A stretch of DNA of 64,000 nucleotides from Archangium gephyra. Lineage in GTDB: Bacteria; Myxococcota; Myxococcia; Myxococcales; Myxococcaceae. Below, piece by piece: positions 45,426-56,010 of this stretch. The position numbers were made by a program, and so were the translations under genes. The notes below the pieces were generated by a model that saw only the letters and a list, made by a program, of their open reading frames with translations, was not told where the DNA came from and did not search any database. Location: contig NZ_CP011509.1 in NCBI RefSeq assembly GCF_001027285.1, positions 11,556,501 through 11,620,500 on the forward strand, written 5' to 3'. The first letter of the stretch is position 1. Each line of letters starts with the position of its first letter.

Positions 45426-45550
45426 GCCAGGAAACAGTCTGGGTAAGAATCTTCCCCGTACAGGACACTGCACCGGGTCACGTCCGTCTCCAGGTGGACA
45501 GCAGCCCCGGGAAATGTCGGAGGCACGCTCGTTGCTGAGGTGCCTCGGGC

Positions 45551-46198
45551 ATGCACCGTGCCTTCCTGCTGTGTGCCTTGATGGGTGTCATGCTCTGGGG
45601 ACCCGATGCCGAGGCCGCTCGCCGCGCCACCTCGAGCCGGAGCACCCGCAACGCCTCCGGCACGCTCGCCAGCCGCGCCGCCGCCCGCGCTTCCCTCTGG
45701 GTGGGTCTCCCCTCGCTGCGCAGGGTGAGCCACTCGGTGAACGATGACTGCTCCGGCCTGGCCAACCTCGCCTACCGCAGGCGCGGCCTGAGCCTCCTGC
45801 CCGAGCGCCCCCTCCCCGGCGAGAACGGTGTGGCCGCCATCTTCCGCAAGGCGAAGAGCCTCGGCTCACTCCACGAGAACCCTCGTCCGGGAGACCTCGT
45901 CTTCTTCCGCGAGACGTATGACCGCAACCGCGACGGCCGGCGCAACGACGGCCTCACGCACATCGGCGTCGTCGAGCGCGTGGACCGGGACGGCACCGTG
46001 ACCTTCGTGCACCGCGCGGGCGGAGGCGTGAAGCGCGCGAAGCTGCACCTGCACCAACCCGCCCTCCGCCGTGACGCGAAGGGCCGGGTGCTCAACGACT
46101 ACCTGCGCCGCACCGAGAAGGCCTCGCACCCACGGCTGGCGGGAGAGCTGCTCGCGGGCTTCGCCACCGTGGACCAGCGGTGGTTCACATCGCCTTGA
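45551..46198 (+). CDS. Secreted NlpC/P60-like peptidoglycan hydrolase
   Basis: A 215-residue exported cysteine peptidase. Signal MHRAFLLCALMGVMLWGPDAEA. The catalytic Cys67 is in NDDCSGLANLAYR, the His137 in LTHIGVVERVDRDGTV, and the conserved turn PRPGDLVFF is between them, the NlpC/P60 or CHAP layout. It likely cuts stem peptides in the cell wall, during growth or against prey. The last 14 bp overlap the 3' end of the convergent AlkZ-like gene. Confidence 0.82.
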   Translation: MHRAFLLCALMGVMLWGPDAEAARRATSSRSTRNASGTLASRAAARASLWVGLPSLRRVSHSVNDDCSGLANLAYRRRGLSLLPERPLPGENGVAAIFRKAKSLGSLHENPRPGDLVFFRETYDRNRDGRRNDGLTHIGVVERVDRDGTVTFVHRAGGGVKRAKLHLHQPALRRDAKGRVLNDYLRRTEKASHPRLAGELLAGFATVDQRWFTSP

Positions 46199-47440
46199 CG
46201 AGCGCCGCGCGCTCCCGGACCGTGTCGTCGCTGTCCAGGGAGAAGCTGTGCGCATGGCCCACCTCCTCACGCAGGAAGGTGGCGACGTCCGCGGCGAGTG
46301 CCTCGACGGCCTTGCGGCGTTTGGGCGCCAGCTTGTCGAAGGTGCCGAACACCACCGCCCCCGCGTCCACGTCGTACTCCCAGAAGCCCACCAGCCTGTC
46401 CCCGTCCAGCAGCGGGCGCATGAACAGGTAGCGCGCATCACCGAGCGTGCCGCCCTTCGTGTTGCCCCACACGGGAACCTTCCGCGCGTGGTGCTTCGGG
46501 TCCGTGAAGAGCGCGGGGCCTCCGTGGAAGGCGAGATAGCTGTCCTCGAACGCCAGCATCGCGAGCGACTCGGAGGCGGGCACCGGCTCGCGCAGCGCGG
46601 CGAGCTCCTCCTCCATCACCCACAGCCCGTCCTCGACTCCCTCCACGGCCACCGGCACCAGCGGCAGCTTCTCCAGGGCCGCACGGGCCTCGCGCTGCGA
46701 GAGCGCCGCCCAGGTGGTGAAGCTCTCCAGCGGGGTGGGCCCGGCCTGCTTGAAGAAGAGGGAGGCGATGCGCGCGTGCCGCTCCACGGGCTCCGCGGGC
46801 ACCTTCGCGCCCGTGAAGACATTCTTCGCCGGCAGCCGCCAGAGGTAGCGCTCGGTGTCCAGCCGTCCCCCCTCCTGCGTGCGCTCCAGCTTGCCCTCGA
46901 ACTCGAGGTGCCGCAGCGCCGGAGGCAACGTCGAGGAGATGCCCACCTTCTTGCCCTTGTCCCCCAGGGCGCGCACCGTGCCCTCCGGGAGCGCCTTGCG
47001 CAGCGCGTCCGTGGACAGCGGCCCCTTGCGCAGCGCCTTCAGCACGGCCTCGCCCACGTCCGCCAATTCCCTGGGCTCGATGCCCGCCTTCTCGTACTCG
47101 CGGTCCGCCTTCTTGCGGTGCTGCTCCTCGGCGATGCGCAGCACGAGCGGCACCTCCGGGCGCGGCACGAGGTACATGCAGCCGCGCACGGCGGGAACCA
47201 CCTGCAGCCGCGACTGCGCCACCGCCTCGTCGAGTTGCTGGCGCTTCAGCCCGGGAACCCGGGCCCTCGCCGCCAGGTACGCGTCCACGCCACCGAGCGT
47301 CCGCAGCCACCCGGTGGACGCCACCACCTCCTCCACACTCGTCCGCAGGGGCTCGGCGAGGCCCTGCTTGCGGTGCCAGTGCGCGCGAACGCGCTCGAGG
47401 GAGAGGGTCAGTACAGGGGGGTGGTGCTGCTCCGGGCCAT
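46185..47440 (-). CDS. Winged-helix AlkZ/YcaQ-like DNA glycosylase, frameshifted near the start
   Basis: A protein of about 418 residues of the HTH_42 family (AlkZ/YcaQ interstrand-crosslink glycosylases). The body from SLERVRAHWHRKQGL to FSLDSDDTVRERAALVKAM is intact, with family block PLLDGDRLVGFWEYDVDAGAVVFG. The natural start appears to be the ATG at 47440 (MARSSTT, with GGAGG upstream), but that frame hits a stop after 10 codons. One extra base in the run of six G at 47416-47421 restores MARSSTTPPVLTLSLERV. As sequenced, the frame has no good start. Either a homopolymer undercall or a real phase-off state. Confidence 0.75.
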
Positions 47441-47492
47441 GGTCGTCCTCCGGTGCGCACTCTAGGCGAGCGGCTCCGTCCTTGACGACGCA

Positions 47493-47518
47493 CGCCCCGT
47501 GGAAGGCTCCACGGGGCG
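47493..47518. terminator. GC hairpin downstream of hemerythrin gene
   Basis: Perfect 11-bp inverted repeat, CGCCCCGTGGA (47493-47503) and TCCACGGGGCG (47508-47518), loop AGGC. It lies about 40 bp past the hemerythrin stop on the minus strand. There is no T-run, so it is a pause or stability hairpin rather than a classic terminator. Confidence 0.5.
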
Positions 47519-47556
47519 CGTCCGGCCCGGGCACTCCCGGGACTCCCACCGGGTCA

Positions 47557-48057
47557 CTACTGCGGCAGCGGCGCCGCCTCGTCCGTCTCGCGGGGCACCT
47601 GCATGCGCGGCTCGGTCTGGATGAGCTCGTTGAACATGACCTCCATCTGCTCACCGATGGTGACCAGCTCCTCCTTGGCCAGCAGCTTCTTCACGCTCTT
47701 GAAGAGCTCCTTCTCCTCCTCCTCCACGTGGTGCTCCACCATCTCCTGGAGCACCTTCATCTTGGCCTTGAACTGGACGTCGGAGGGGTCCATGTCGAGC
47801 AGGTCCGCGATCACCCGCTTCACCGCCAGGTGCTCCTCCACCGCCTCCTGGAGCTTGTCCGCCGTGGGGCCCACGTACACGCTGGGATAGAAGATCTTCT
47901 CCTCGATGACCGCGTGCGCCGCGAGGTTGTCCGCGATGCGCGCGAACAGGTCCATCAACACCTGCTCGCCCTTGCCCTCGCTGGCCTTCTCGAACTTCTC
48001 GAACAGCTCATCCACCTCGCGGTGCTGCTGCTTCAACAACTCGATGGCGTCCACCAT
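47557..48057 (-). CDS. Hemerythrin/HHE cation-binding domain protein
   Basis: A 166-residue four-helix bundle. Conserved iron ligands appear as QQHREVDELFEKFE, HAVIEEKIFYP, EEHLAVKRVI and EHHVEEEEKELFK, the H-HxxxE-H-HxxxE pattern of the hemerythrin/HHE family. These bind non-heme diiron and act in O2, NO or iron stress. A short C-terminal tail (RETDEAAPLPQ) is not part of the fold. The ATG has AGGAGTGGAG upstream. Monocistronic on the minus strand. Confidence 0.93.
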   Translation of the reverse strand: MVDAIELLKQQHREVDELFEKFEKASEGKGEQVLMDLFARIADNLAAHAVIEEKIFYPSVYVGPTADKLQEAVEEHLAVKRVIADLLDMDPSDVQFKAKMKVLQEMVEHHVEEEEKELFKSVKKLLAKEELVTIGEQMEVMFNELIQTEPRMQVPRETDEAAPLPQ

Positions 48058-48274
48058 GGCGGCTCCACTCCTGCGTGGGTTGCGTGAGAGTTCTCTGACC
48101 GGCCTAACTTCGGCACGGCACGTGGAGACGCCAACTGGAAGGCCGGACCCTGCGCCCACCCGATTCCCCACCGGCTGCCTGCAAGCCGCCGGGGCCCGCC
48201 CGCCTGCTCGCCGGCCCGACGAATGCACTCCGAAACCGTGGACGCCCACCCCCGGCTGCGGTTCACTTGACGCG

Positions 48275-48652
48275 ATGACTCCTCACGACGCAGAGAAGGC
48301 CCTGGCGGACGCGGAAGTGGTGCCGTGCGTGGAAGCGCCCCTGGCGGATGCCCGGAGACTGGTGGAGGCGTGCCTGGCCGAGGGCGTGCCCGCGCTCGTC
48401 CACCGCGAGGCGTGCAGCAAGCCCTCGTGCTCGCCCAAGTTCCAGGTGCTCGTGCGCCCCGAGGACGCGCCCCGCGTGGCGGGCCTCCTCCAGCAACGCT
48501 GGCTGGACACCCTCCAGCGCGAGGGGCTCGTCCCCGAGGGACAGGCCCTGCAGGCGGTGCCCGAGGACGGCGAGCCGCCCTGCCCCGCCTGCGGTACGGC
48601 CGCGCCCCTGGTGCGGGGCGCGTGCAGCGACTGCGGCCTCCAGCTCGAGTGA
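48275..48652 (+). CDS. Small protein with DUF2007-like part and C-terminal zinc ribbon
   Basis: A 125-residue protein. The start is the ATG giving MTPHDAEKALADAEVVPC. The first 95 residues have an alpha/beta signal-transducing look (VPALVHREACSKPSCSPKFQVLVRPEDAPRVAGLLQ), like DUF2007 proteins. The C-terminus carries two CxxC pairs (CPACGTAAPLVRGACSDCGLQLE), a zinc ribbon. Function unknown. Confidence 0.72.
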   Translation: MTPHDAEKALADAEVVPCVEAPLADARRLVEACLAEGVPALVHREACSKPSCSPKFQVLVRPEDAPRVAGLLQQRWLDTLQREGLVPEGQALQAVPEDGEPPCPACGTAAPLVRGACSDCGLQLE

Positions 48653-48676
48653 GCCGGCGGGCCGGGCCCACCGCCC

Positions 48677-49597
48677 CTACGGGCTGCTGGCGGAAACCGC
48701 CTCGTGCGGACGCTCCACCATTTCGGCGGAGGGCGCCTTCACGGGCTCGAGCAGCGTGAGGTCCGCCACCACCGGGTAGTGGTCCGACGCATTCACGCGC
48801 AGCACCTTGCTGTGCCGGGGCATGAAGCGGTCGCTCGCCAGCACGTAGTCGATGCGCAGGTTGGGGATGACGGGCAGCGGGTACGTGTCCGCGCTCCCCT
48901 CGCCCCGCAGCTCGAACACGTCCGCCAGCTCGCGCTTGAAGAGCCGCAGCGAGCCCGACTCGGGCGTGTCGTTCATGTCCCCCATGAGCAGCTTGGGCCG
49001 AGGATCCGCCGACATCAGCTTCATGATGGCCGCGCTCTGGCGCACGCGGACGCCGCCGTTGAAGGGGCGCCGGGTGAGGTGGGTGACGTAGACGCTCACG
49101 TCCTGCCCGTACACCTTCATGTTGACGCGGGCCACGGTGCGCGGCTCGGTGCCCGTCTCCACGGGCAGCGGGTGCTGCTCCACCGACTCCAGCGGGAAGC
49201 GCGAGAGGATGGCCACGCCGTAGTCGCCGCCGTACAGGGTGGTGGTGCGGAAGTGGGCGAAGTACTTCAGGCCCGTGCGCCGGGCCAGCTCGGCGGGTTG
49301 ATCCAACCCGTTGGCGCGATGGGAGCCCACGTCCACCTCCTGGAGCGCGACGATGTCGGGCGAGGCGGAGCGGATGACCTCGGACACCTTGTCGAGGCCG
49401 CGGATGGCCGACTGGATGTTGAAGGTCATCACCCGCAGATCACCCTCGCCCTGGGTCCGTGAGGACACGGGAACCGCCAGGGCTCCGGGGGCCGAGAGCG
49501 TCACCGGCGCCGAGTCGGCGCGCAGGGACGACGGGGAAGAAGCACACGCGAGAGAGCTCGCGAGGAACAGGCCGGCAACGAGTCGGTCGATTCGCAT
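48677..49597 (-). CDS. Secreted endonuclease/exonuclease/phosphatase-family lipoprotein
   Basis: A 306-residue metal-dependent phosphohydrolase. Signal RLVAGLFLASSLACASS with lipobox Cys. EEP motifs in order: VMTFNIQ, IVALQEVDVG (Glu), GGDYGVAILSRFPL, VYVTHLTRR, LLMGDMNDTPES (Asp/Asn), and VNASDHYPVVADL (Asp-His). All catalytic residues are present. Substrate unknown: DNase, sphingomyelinase or phosphodiesterase are the common types in this fold. Confidence 0.92.
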   Translation of the reverse strand: MRIDRLVAGLFLASSLACASSPSSLRADSAPVTLSAPGALAVPVSSRTQGEGDLRVMTFNIQSAIRGLDKVSEVIRSASPDIVALQEVDVGSHRANGLDQPAELARRTGLKYFAHFRTTTLYGGDYGVAILSRFPLESVEQHPLPVETGTEPRTVARVNMKVYGQDVSVYVTHLTRRPFNGGVRVRQSAAIMKLMSADPRPKLLMGDMNDTPESGSLRLFKRELADVFELRGEGSADTYPLPVIPNLRIDYVLASDRFMPRHSKVLRVNASDHYPVVADLTLLEPVKAPSAEMVERPHEAVSASSP

Positions 49598-49684
49598 TGA
49601 AGGGGCGCGATGATGTCAGCAAACCCCGGGGCCGTCTTCCCTCCCCTCCGAGTCAGGCCGGAGGGCAGCCGGGCGGCTTGGGCC

Positions 49685-50359
49685 CTACGCCCAGGCGAAG
49701 GCTTCGCGCATCGCCTCCTTGCCGCCCTGCTCCAGCACCTGGCCGTGGCACGGCACCACGCGCTCGAAGTCCCAGCCGAGCACGCGCTCCCTCCAGGCGC
49801 GCAGCGCCGCCTTGTCCTTCACCATGGACTTGAGAAACCACGTGGCGCCCAGCTTCCCGTACACCCCGCTCAGCTTCAGGTACGTGCGCGTCAGCCACGA
49901 GGGCGTCTCGTGGATGTTGAAGGCCAGGTCCGTGAGCAGCAGCGTGCGGCTGGGGCGGTGAAAGAAGGCGAACTCCTCGAGCTTGGGGATGCCATGGGCC
50001 AGCAGCAGCTCGATGCTGGGCGACTGGCCCACGTCCATCACGTCCGACAGCTCCACGTCGATGCGCAGCTCCGGCCGCTTCGCGCGCAGCCCCGCGGGCG
50101 CGAGCACCTTCGCCGTGGGGTACGCCGCGGCCCAGTCCCCCAGCGACAGGTGGTGCATGGTGTTGGGCGCCACCAGGAAGCGCACCGGCCCCAGCGCGTC
50201 CACCGCGCTCTTCGCCTCCGCGTCCAGCTTCACCGGCGAGTGCAGCCACAGGCCCCCGTCCGGCAGGCGGATCACCGTCATCCGGCCCCCCAGGGCCATC
50301 CCTCCAATACGGAAGGGCACATCCAGCACGAAGAGGTCATCGGACAGCGGGCGCAGCAT
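49685..50359 (-). CDS. DUF4336 (metallo-beta-lactamase-fold-like) protein
   Basis: A 224-residue protein beginning MLRPLSDDLFVLDVPFRIGGMALGGRMTVIRL, typical of DUF4336. The region VAPNTMHHLSLGDWAAAYPTAKV stands where MBL-fold enzymes carry HxHxDH, and CHGQVLEQGG holds a late His. The metal site is thus incomplete, so enzymatic activity is doubtful. The start follows the family. Divergent from the histidine kinase gene at 50493. Confidence 0.82.
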   Translation of the reverse strand: MLRPLSDDLFVLDVPFRIGGMALGGRMTVIRLPDGGLWLHSPVKLDAEAKSAVDALGPVRFLVAPNTMHHLSLGDWAAAYPTAKVLAPAGLRAKRPELRIDVELSDVMDVGQSPSIELLLAHGIPKLEEFAFFHRPSRTLLLTDLAFNIHETPSWLTRTYLKLSGVYGKLGATWFLKSMVKDKAALRAWRERVLGWDFERVVPCHGQVLEQGGKEAMREAFAWA

Positions 50360-50492
50360 GGCGGGGCTCCTTGTGTCGACCGGCGCCCCCGAATCCAACC
50401 CAAGGCCGCGAAACGCGCCAGCCTTCTTTCCGGCGACAGCCGGGGCAGGCGCCGGGGCACGGAAAGAAGACGTCCCCCGGGGTGTTTGACGC

Positions 50493-52168
50493 ATGATGCG
50501 CCTCATGCCGCGACCCCCTCCCCTGCCAGGACCCTCCCTGTCCTCCGCCCTCGGAGAGCTCGCGCGCACCCAGCAACGGGCCGGGCGCTCCGCCACGGTG
50601 GGACTGGCGCTGCTCGGCGTGGTCGCCCTGGCCAGCCCCCTGCTCGCCTACCGCGAGGACCTCCAAAACGCCCGCGAGGAGGTGCTCGGCAACCTCTCCA
50701 GCCAGGCCCAGGTGCAGGCCGAGGCGCTGGGCGTGCACCTCGGACTGCTGGAGGCGGAGCTGCGCCGGCTGGCCGAGCATCCCCAGCTCATCCCCGAGGA
50801 CGGCCCCTCCGGCCTGGAGGCGGTCATGCTGGACAACGCCTTCCACCACACGCCCCTCTTCTCCGAGGGCGTGGCCCTGCTCACCGCCTCGGGGCGCCGC
50901 GTGTGGAGCGACCCGCCGCAGATGTCGCTGGGGGCCTCGCCGCTGACGTCCCGCCCCTGGTTCCGCCGGGTGCTGGAGGAGGGCGTCTCGGAGATCCACC
51001 TGCTGGAGGGAACGGACGGGCCGCTGGTGGTGGCGGTGCCCGTGCGGCACGGCGGGAAGGTGACGGGCCTGCTGCTGGGCGAGCTGCGCGCGGGAGCCCG
51101 TCCGCTGCCGGGCGTGCGCTCGGGAGGCGCGGACGTGTCGCTGCTGTTGGATCAACAGGGCCAGCTCCTGCTGCCCGTGCCAACGCCGCGCTTCACCTGG
51201 AACGCGGAGCGCGCCGCGAGCGTGCGCGCCCTGGCGGACGCCCCCGGCCCCATCGTGCTGGACGGCACGCAGATGCTGGGCGCCGCGGCCCGGGTCCCCT
51301 TCGATGGCGTCAACGGCCTGCTGCTGGCCGTCCTGGAGGACGAGGAGCGGGACATCGCGCGGCTGCGGCGGCGCTTCCTCGGGCAGCTGCTCTTCCACGT
51401 GGCCCTGCTGGGCAGCACCCTGCTGTTCTTCACCTTCCTGCTGCGGCGCTCGTACCGCTCGCTGCTGGCCGCCGAGGAGCGGCTGCGCCACCAGGAGACG
51501 ATGGCCGCGCTGGGCGCCGCCAGCCAGCTCATCGCCCACGAGGTGAAGAACGCCCTCAATGGCATCCAGGCGGCCCTCTCGCTGCTCAAGCCCGCCACCT
51601 CCGCGGGAGAGGCGGCCCTGCCCGTCCTGCGCTCCCAGGTGCAGCGGCTGGGACACCTGGCCCGCTCGCTGCTGTCCTTCGGCGCCCCGCGTGCCACCCC
51701 CTCGCGCCGCTCCTGCGAGCTGCGCCTGCTGGTGGACGAGGCCCTCCAGTCGGTGCGCCTGCTGCCGGAGGCCGAGGACGTGGCCCTGGAGGTGACGCTG
51801 GCGGAAGGACTCACCGTGCATGCCGACCCGGCGCTGTTGGTGTCCGCCATCGACAACCTGGTGCGCAACGCCGTGGAGGCGGGCGCGGTGGCGCGCGACA
51901 CGGGGCTGCGCCCCTCGCCGTGGGTGCGGGTGAGCCTCGCGCGCGAGGACAACGAGGCCGTCCTGCGCGTGGAGGACAACGCCGGGGGCGTGGACCCGGA
52001 CCTGGAGCCGCGCCTGTGGGAGCCCTTCGCCACCGCGCGCGCCAAGGGCGTGGGCCTGGGACTGCCCATGGCCCGCACCGCCGTGGAGTCCCATGGGGGC
52101 CACCTCACCTATACCCGTCTGCCCGACGGCAGCCGCTTCACCCTGCGCCTGCCCCTGGAGAGCATTCC

Positions 52169-52172
<4 letters not shown>
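50493..52172 (+). CDS. Membrane sensor histidine kinase of the NtrB/AtoS type
   Basis: A 559-residue kinase. A first transmembrane helix (TVGLALLGVVALASPLLAY) precedes an exported Cache-like sensor region (about 55-285), and a second helix (FHVALLGSTLLFFTFLL) follows. The H-box with His349 is in LIAHEVKNALNGIQAALSLLK, followed by N-box NLVRNAVEAG, G1 EDNAGGVDP and G2 GVGLGLPMAR. Its stop overlaps the start of the NtrC-type regulator (ATGA), so the two form one pair. The sensed signal is probably extracellular. Confidence 0.93.
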
Positions 52173-53511
<1,339 letters not shown>

Positions 53512-53531
53512 GCGCGGGGAGCAGGCGAGCA

Positions 53532-53580
53532 CTTCAAGGTTCTTTCATCGCCCCCGGGCCCCACTTCAAATTTCTTGAAG
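53532..53580 (+). promoter_or_regulatory. Probable enhancer sites for the NtrC-type regulator
   Basis: Two similar sites 32 bp apart, about three helical turns. Site 2 is a palindrome, CTTCAA (53564-53569) N5 TTGAAG (53575-53580). Site 1 keeps the first half, CTTCAA (53532-53537), and the TTCTT core. Both lie about 50-125 bases upstream of the expected start of transcription, the usual place for sigma-54 activators. Confidence 0.6.
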
Positions 53581-53631
53581 TCCCCGGGGCTTCCCTCCAG
53601 GCGCCTCAGAGGGAAAGCCCCTTCCCACACG

Positions 53632-53646
53632 TGGCACGCTCCTTGC
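53632..53646 (+). promoter_or_regulatory. Sigma-54 (-24/-12) promoter of the SulP-carbonic anhydrase operon
   Basis: TGGCAC (53632-53637), five bases, TTGC (53643-53646): GG and GC are 10 bases apart, matching the RpoN consensus. It is the only promoter-like sequence found before the ATG at 53720 and follows the sigma-54 activator gene. Confidence 0.82.
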
Positions 53647-53719
53647 CCTGTAGGGCCGGACACGCGCCGTGCCCCCCGCGAGGAGGCACGCCGCTTTTTT
53701 CGTGTGGAGGCTGAGAGAA

Positions 53720-55255
53720 ATGAAGTCCAACGAGCAGAAGGCCGGTGAAGCCGGCTCGCTCCGGTCGGTGCTGGCCAGTGACGTGCCCGCCTCCCTGGTG
53801 GTCTTCCTGGTGGCCCTTCCGTTGTGCATGGGCATCGCCCTGGCCTCGGGCGCCCCCATCATGTCCGGCCTCATCGCCGGAGTGGTGGGCGGCCTGGTGG
53901 TGGGCCTCTTCGGTGGCGTGCCGCTGCTGGTGAGCGGCCCGGCGGCCGGCCTGGCGGTGATGGTGTTCGGCTTCATCCAGGAGCTGGGCTTCGCGGCCAC
54001 GTGCGCCGCGGTGGCCGCCGCGGGCATCATCCAAATGGTGCTGGGCGGCCTGAAGGTGGCGCGCGCCGCGCTGGGCATCTCCCCGGCCGTCATCCACGGC
54101 ATGCTCGCGGGCATCGGCATCCTCATCGTGCTGGGCCAGCTGCACATCGTGCTGGGTGGCTCGCCGCAGTCCAACGCCTGGGCCAACCTGCGCGAGCTGC
54201 CCGGGCAGATCGCCGACCTGCACGGCCCCGCGACGATCCTCGGCCTCGTCACCATCGGCATCCTCGTGCTGTGGCAGGTGATGCCCAACAACCCCCTCAA
54301 GAAGGTGCCCGGCCCGCTGGTGGCGGTGGTGGGCGCCTCGGTGGCCGCGGCGGTGTGGGGCGCGGACGTGAAGCGGGTGGAGCTGACCGGCAGCCTCTTC
54401 GAGAGCATCCAGCTGCCCGCGCTGCCCACCCATTGGGGCGCCTTCGCGGCGGCGGTGTTCTCCCTTGCCCTGGTGGCCAGCGCCGAGTCGCTGCTGAGCG
54501 CGGTGGCCACGGACAAGCTGCACACCGGCCCGCGCGCCAACCTCGACAAGGAGCTGTTCGCCCAGGGCATGGCCAACACCCTGTCCGGCCTGCTGGGCGG
54601 CCTGCCCATCACCGGCGTCATCGTGCGCAGCGCCGCCAACATCGCCGCGGGCGCCAAGACGCGCACCTCCGCCTTCCTGCACGGCGTGTGGATGCTGCTC
54701 TTCGTCTCCCTGCTGGGCGCGCACCTCGGGCTGGTGCCCCTCACCGTGCTGGCCGGCCTGCTCGTCCACGTGGGCGCCAAGCTGGTCAACATGCACCACA
54801 TCCAGGAGCTGCGGAAGCGCGGCGAGCTCATCGTGTACGTGGTGACGGTGGCCGGTGTGGTGGGCATCAACCTGCTGGCCGGTATCGGCCTGGGCTTCGC
54901 GGTGGCCGTGGGCCGGCTGCTGTGGCGGCTGGGCCGCGTGCAGGTGCAGGTGAAGCAGGAGGGCGAGGTGCACCAGGTGCGCGTGGGCGGCGCCCTCACC
55001 TTCGTGGGCGTTCCCCAGCTGTCCGCCGCGCTCGCCGCGGTGCCCACCGGCGCCCAGGTGGAGCTGGATCTCGCGGTCGAGACGCTCGACCACTCCGGCT
55101 ACGAGGCCCTCGAGAGCTGGTGCCAGAACCATCGCAAGACGGGCGGCAAGGTGTGGATGGAGCCGCTCGAGGACGTGTGGACGCGCAAGGGCTCCTCCAC
55201 CGTCAACAAGTCCGTTGTGCCTGTTTCCCCCACCCTCTCCTCGGAAAGCGCTTGA
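53720..55255 (+). CDS. SulP-family inorganic anion (bicarbonate) transporter
   Basis: A 511-residue permease with about 10-12 hydrophobic segments. SulP signature features: DVPASLVVFLVALPLCMGIALASGAP, VSGPAAGLAVMVFG and FAQGMANTLSGLLGGLPITGVIVRSAANI. A short STAS-like tail (LTFVGVPQLSAALAAVPTGAQVELDLAVETLDHSG) ends the protein. Followed two bases later by a beta-carbonic anhydrase, so bicarbonate is the likely cargo; sulfate cannot be excluded. The ATG is preceded by GAGAG. Driven by a sigma-54 promoter. Confidence 0.9.
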   Translation: MKSNEQKAGEAGSLRSVLASDVPASLVVFLVALPLCMGIALASGAPIMSGLIAGVVGGLVVGLFGGVPLLVSGPAAGLAVMVFGFIQELGFAATCAAVAAAGIIQMVLGGLKVARAALGISPAVIHGMLAGIGILIVLGQLHIVLGGSPQSNAWANLRELPGQIADLHGPATILGLVTIGILVLWQVMPNNPLKKVPGPLVAVVGASVAAAVWGADVKRVELTGSLFESIQLPALPTHWGAFAAAVFSLALVASAESLLSAVATDKLHTGPRANLDKELFAQGMANTLSGLLGGLPITGVIVRSAANIAAGAKTRTSAFLHGVWMLLFVSLLGAHLGLVPLTVLAGLLVHVGAKLVNMHHIQELRKRGELIVYVVTVAGVVGINLLAGIGLGFAVAVGRLLWRLGRVQVQVKQEGEVHQVRVGGALTFVGVPQLSAALAAVPTGAQVELDLAVETLDHSGYEALESWCQNHRKTGGKVWMEPLEDVWTRKGSSTVNKSVVPVSPTLSSESA

Positions 55256-55257
55256 CC

Positions 55258-55962
55258 ATGAAGAAACTCGTTCAGGGACTCCTCGACTTCCAGCGGCACA
55301 GCCTTCCCGCCTACCGCGCCACCTTCGCGCGGCTGGCCCATGGACAGGCTCCCGACTGTCTCTTCATCGCCTGCTCGGACAGCCGGGTGGTGCCCAACCT
55401 CTTCGCGTCCACCAACCCGGGTGACCTCTTCGTCATGCGCAACGTGGGCAACATGGTGCCCCCCTCGGACTCCGCGGGCCTGTCGCTGAGCGACCGCTCC
55501 GAGGCCGCGGCCCTGGAGTTCTCCCTGCTCACCCTGCCGGTGAAGGACATCGTGGTGTGCGGCCACTCCGGCTGCGGCGCCATGAAGGCCATCCTCTCGG
55601 GGTACAACGACCAGAAGACGCCCAACCTCAGCAGCTGGCTGGACGTGGGCCGTCCCGCCCTGGCCGCCTACGAGCGCGGTGGGAAGCTGGGCGAGGGGCT
55701 GCCCGGGCATGACCGGCTCAGCCAGTACAGCGTGCTGCAGCAGCTCGAGCACCTGAAGACCTACCCCCTGGTGCGCGAGCGGCTGGCGGCCGGCACCGTG
55801 CGGCTGCACGGCTGGTGGTTCGACATCGGCCAGGCCCGGGTGCACGCCTACCGCCCGGACCTCGAGCGCTTCACCCCCATCGACGAGCTGGAGGGGGAGC
55901 GGATGCTCAAGGAGCTGGAGCGGGACAGCGGCGTGGAAGAGGCGTCCCACTCCGCCGCCTGA
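55258..55962 (+). CDS. Beta-class carbonic anhydrase
   Basis: A 234-residue enzyme interconverting CO2 and bicarbonate. Zinc ligands and gate: Cys39, Asp41, Arg43 (ACSDSRV), His103 and Cys106 (CGHSGCG). The C-terminal block LRLHGWWFDIGQARVHAYRPD is typical. It starts two bases after the SulP stop, in the same operon. It should work with the transporter to trap inorganic carbon in the cytoplasm. Confidence 0.95.
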   Translation: MKKLVQGLLDFQRHSLPAYRATFARLAHGQAPDCLFIACSDSRVVPNLFASTNPGDLFVMRNVGNMVPPSDSAGLSLSDRSEAAALEFSLLTLPVKDIVVCGHSGCGAMKAILSGYNDQKTPNLSSWLDVGRPALAAYERGGKLGEGLPGHDRLSQYSVLQQLEHLKTYPLVRERLAAGTVRLHGWWFDIGQARVHAYRPDLERFTPIDELEGERMLKELERDSGVEEASHSAA

Positions 55963-56010
55963 GCGCATCCAGCGCTTGGCAAAACCGCCGCCCCTCCTAG
56001 GATGGGCGGC

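Noticed and set aside
49685-50359. Active metallo-beta-lactamase hydrolase
   Set aside because: The HxHxDH metal motif is not present; DUF4336 is the safer call.
49610-52168. Long plus-strand frame running into the NtrC-type regulator
   Set aside because: It shares the frame of the regulator, but before 52169 it is out of frame with the kinase gene on the same strand and low in conserved content.
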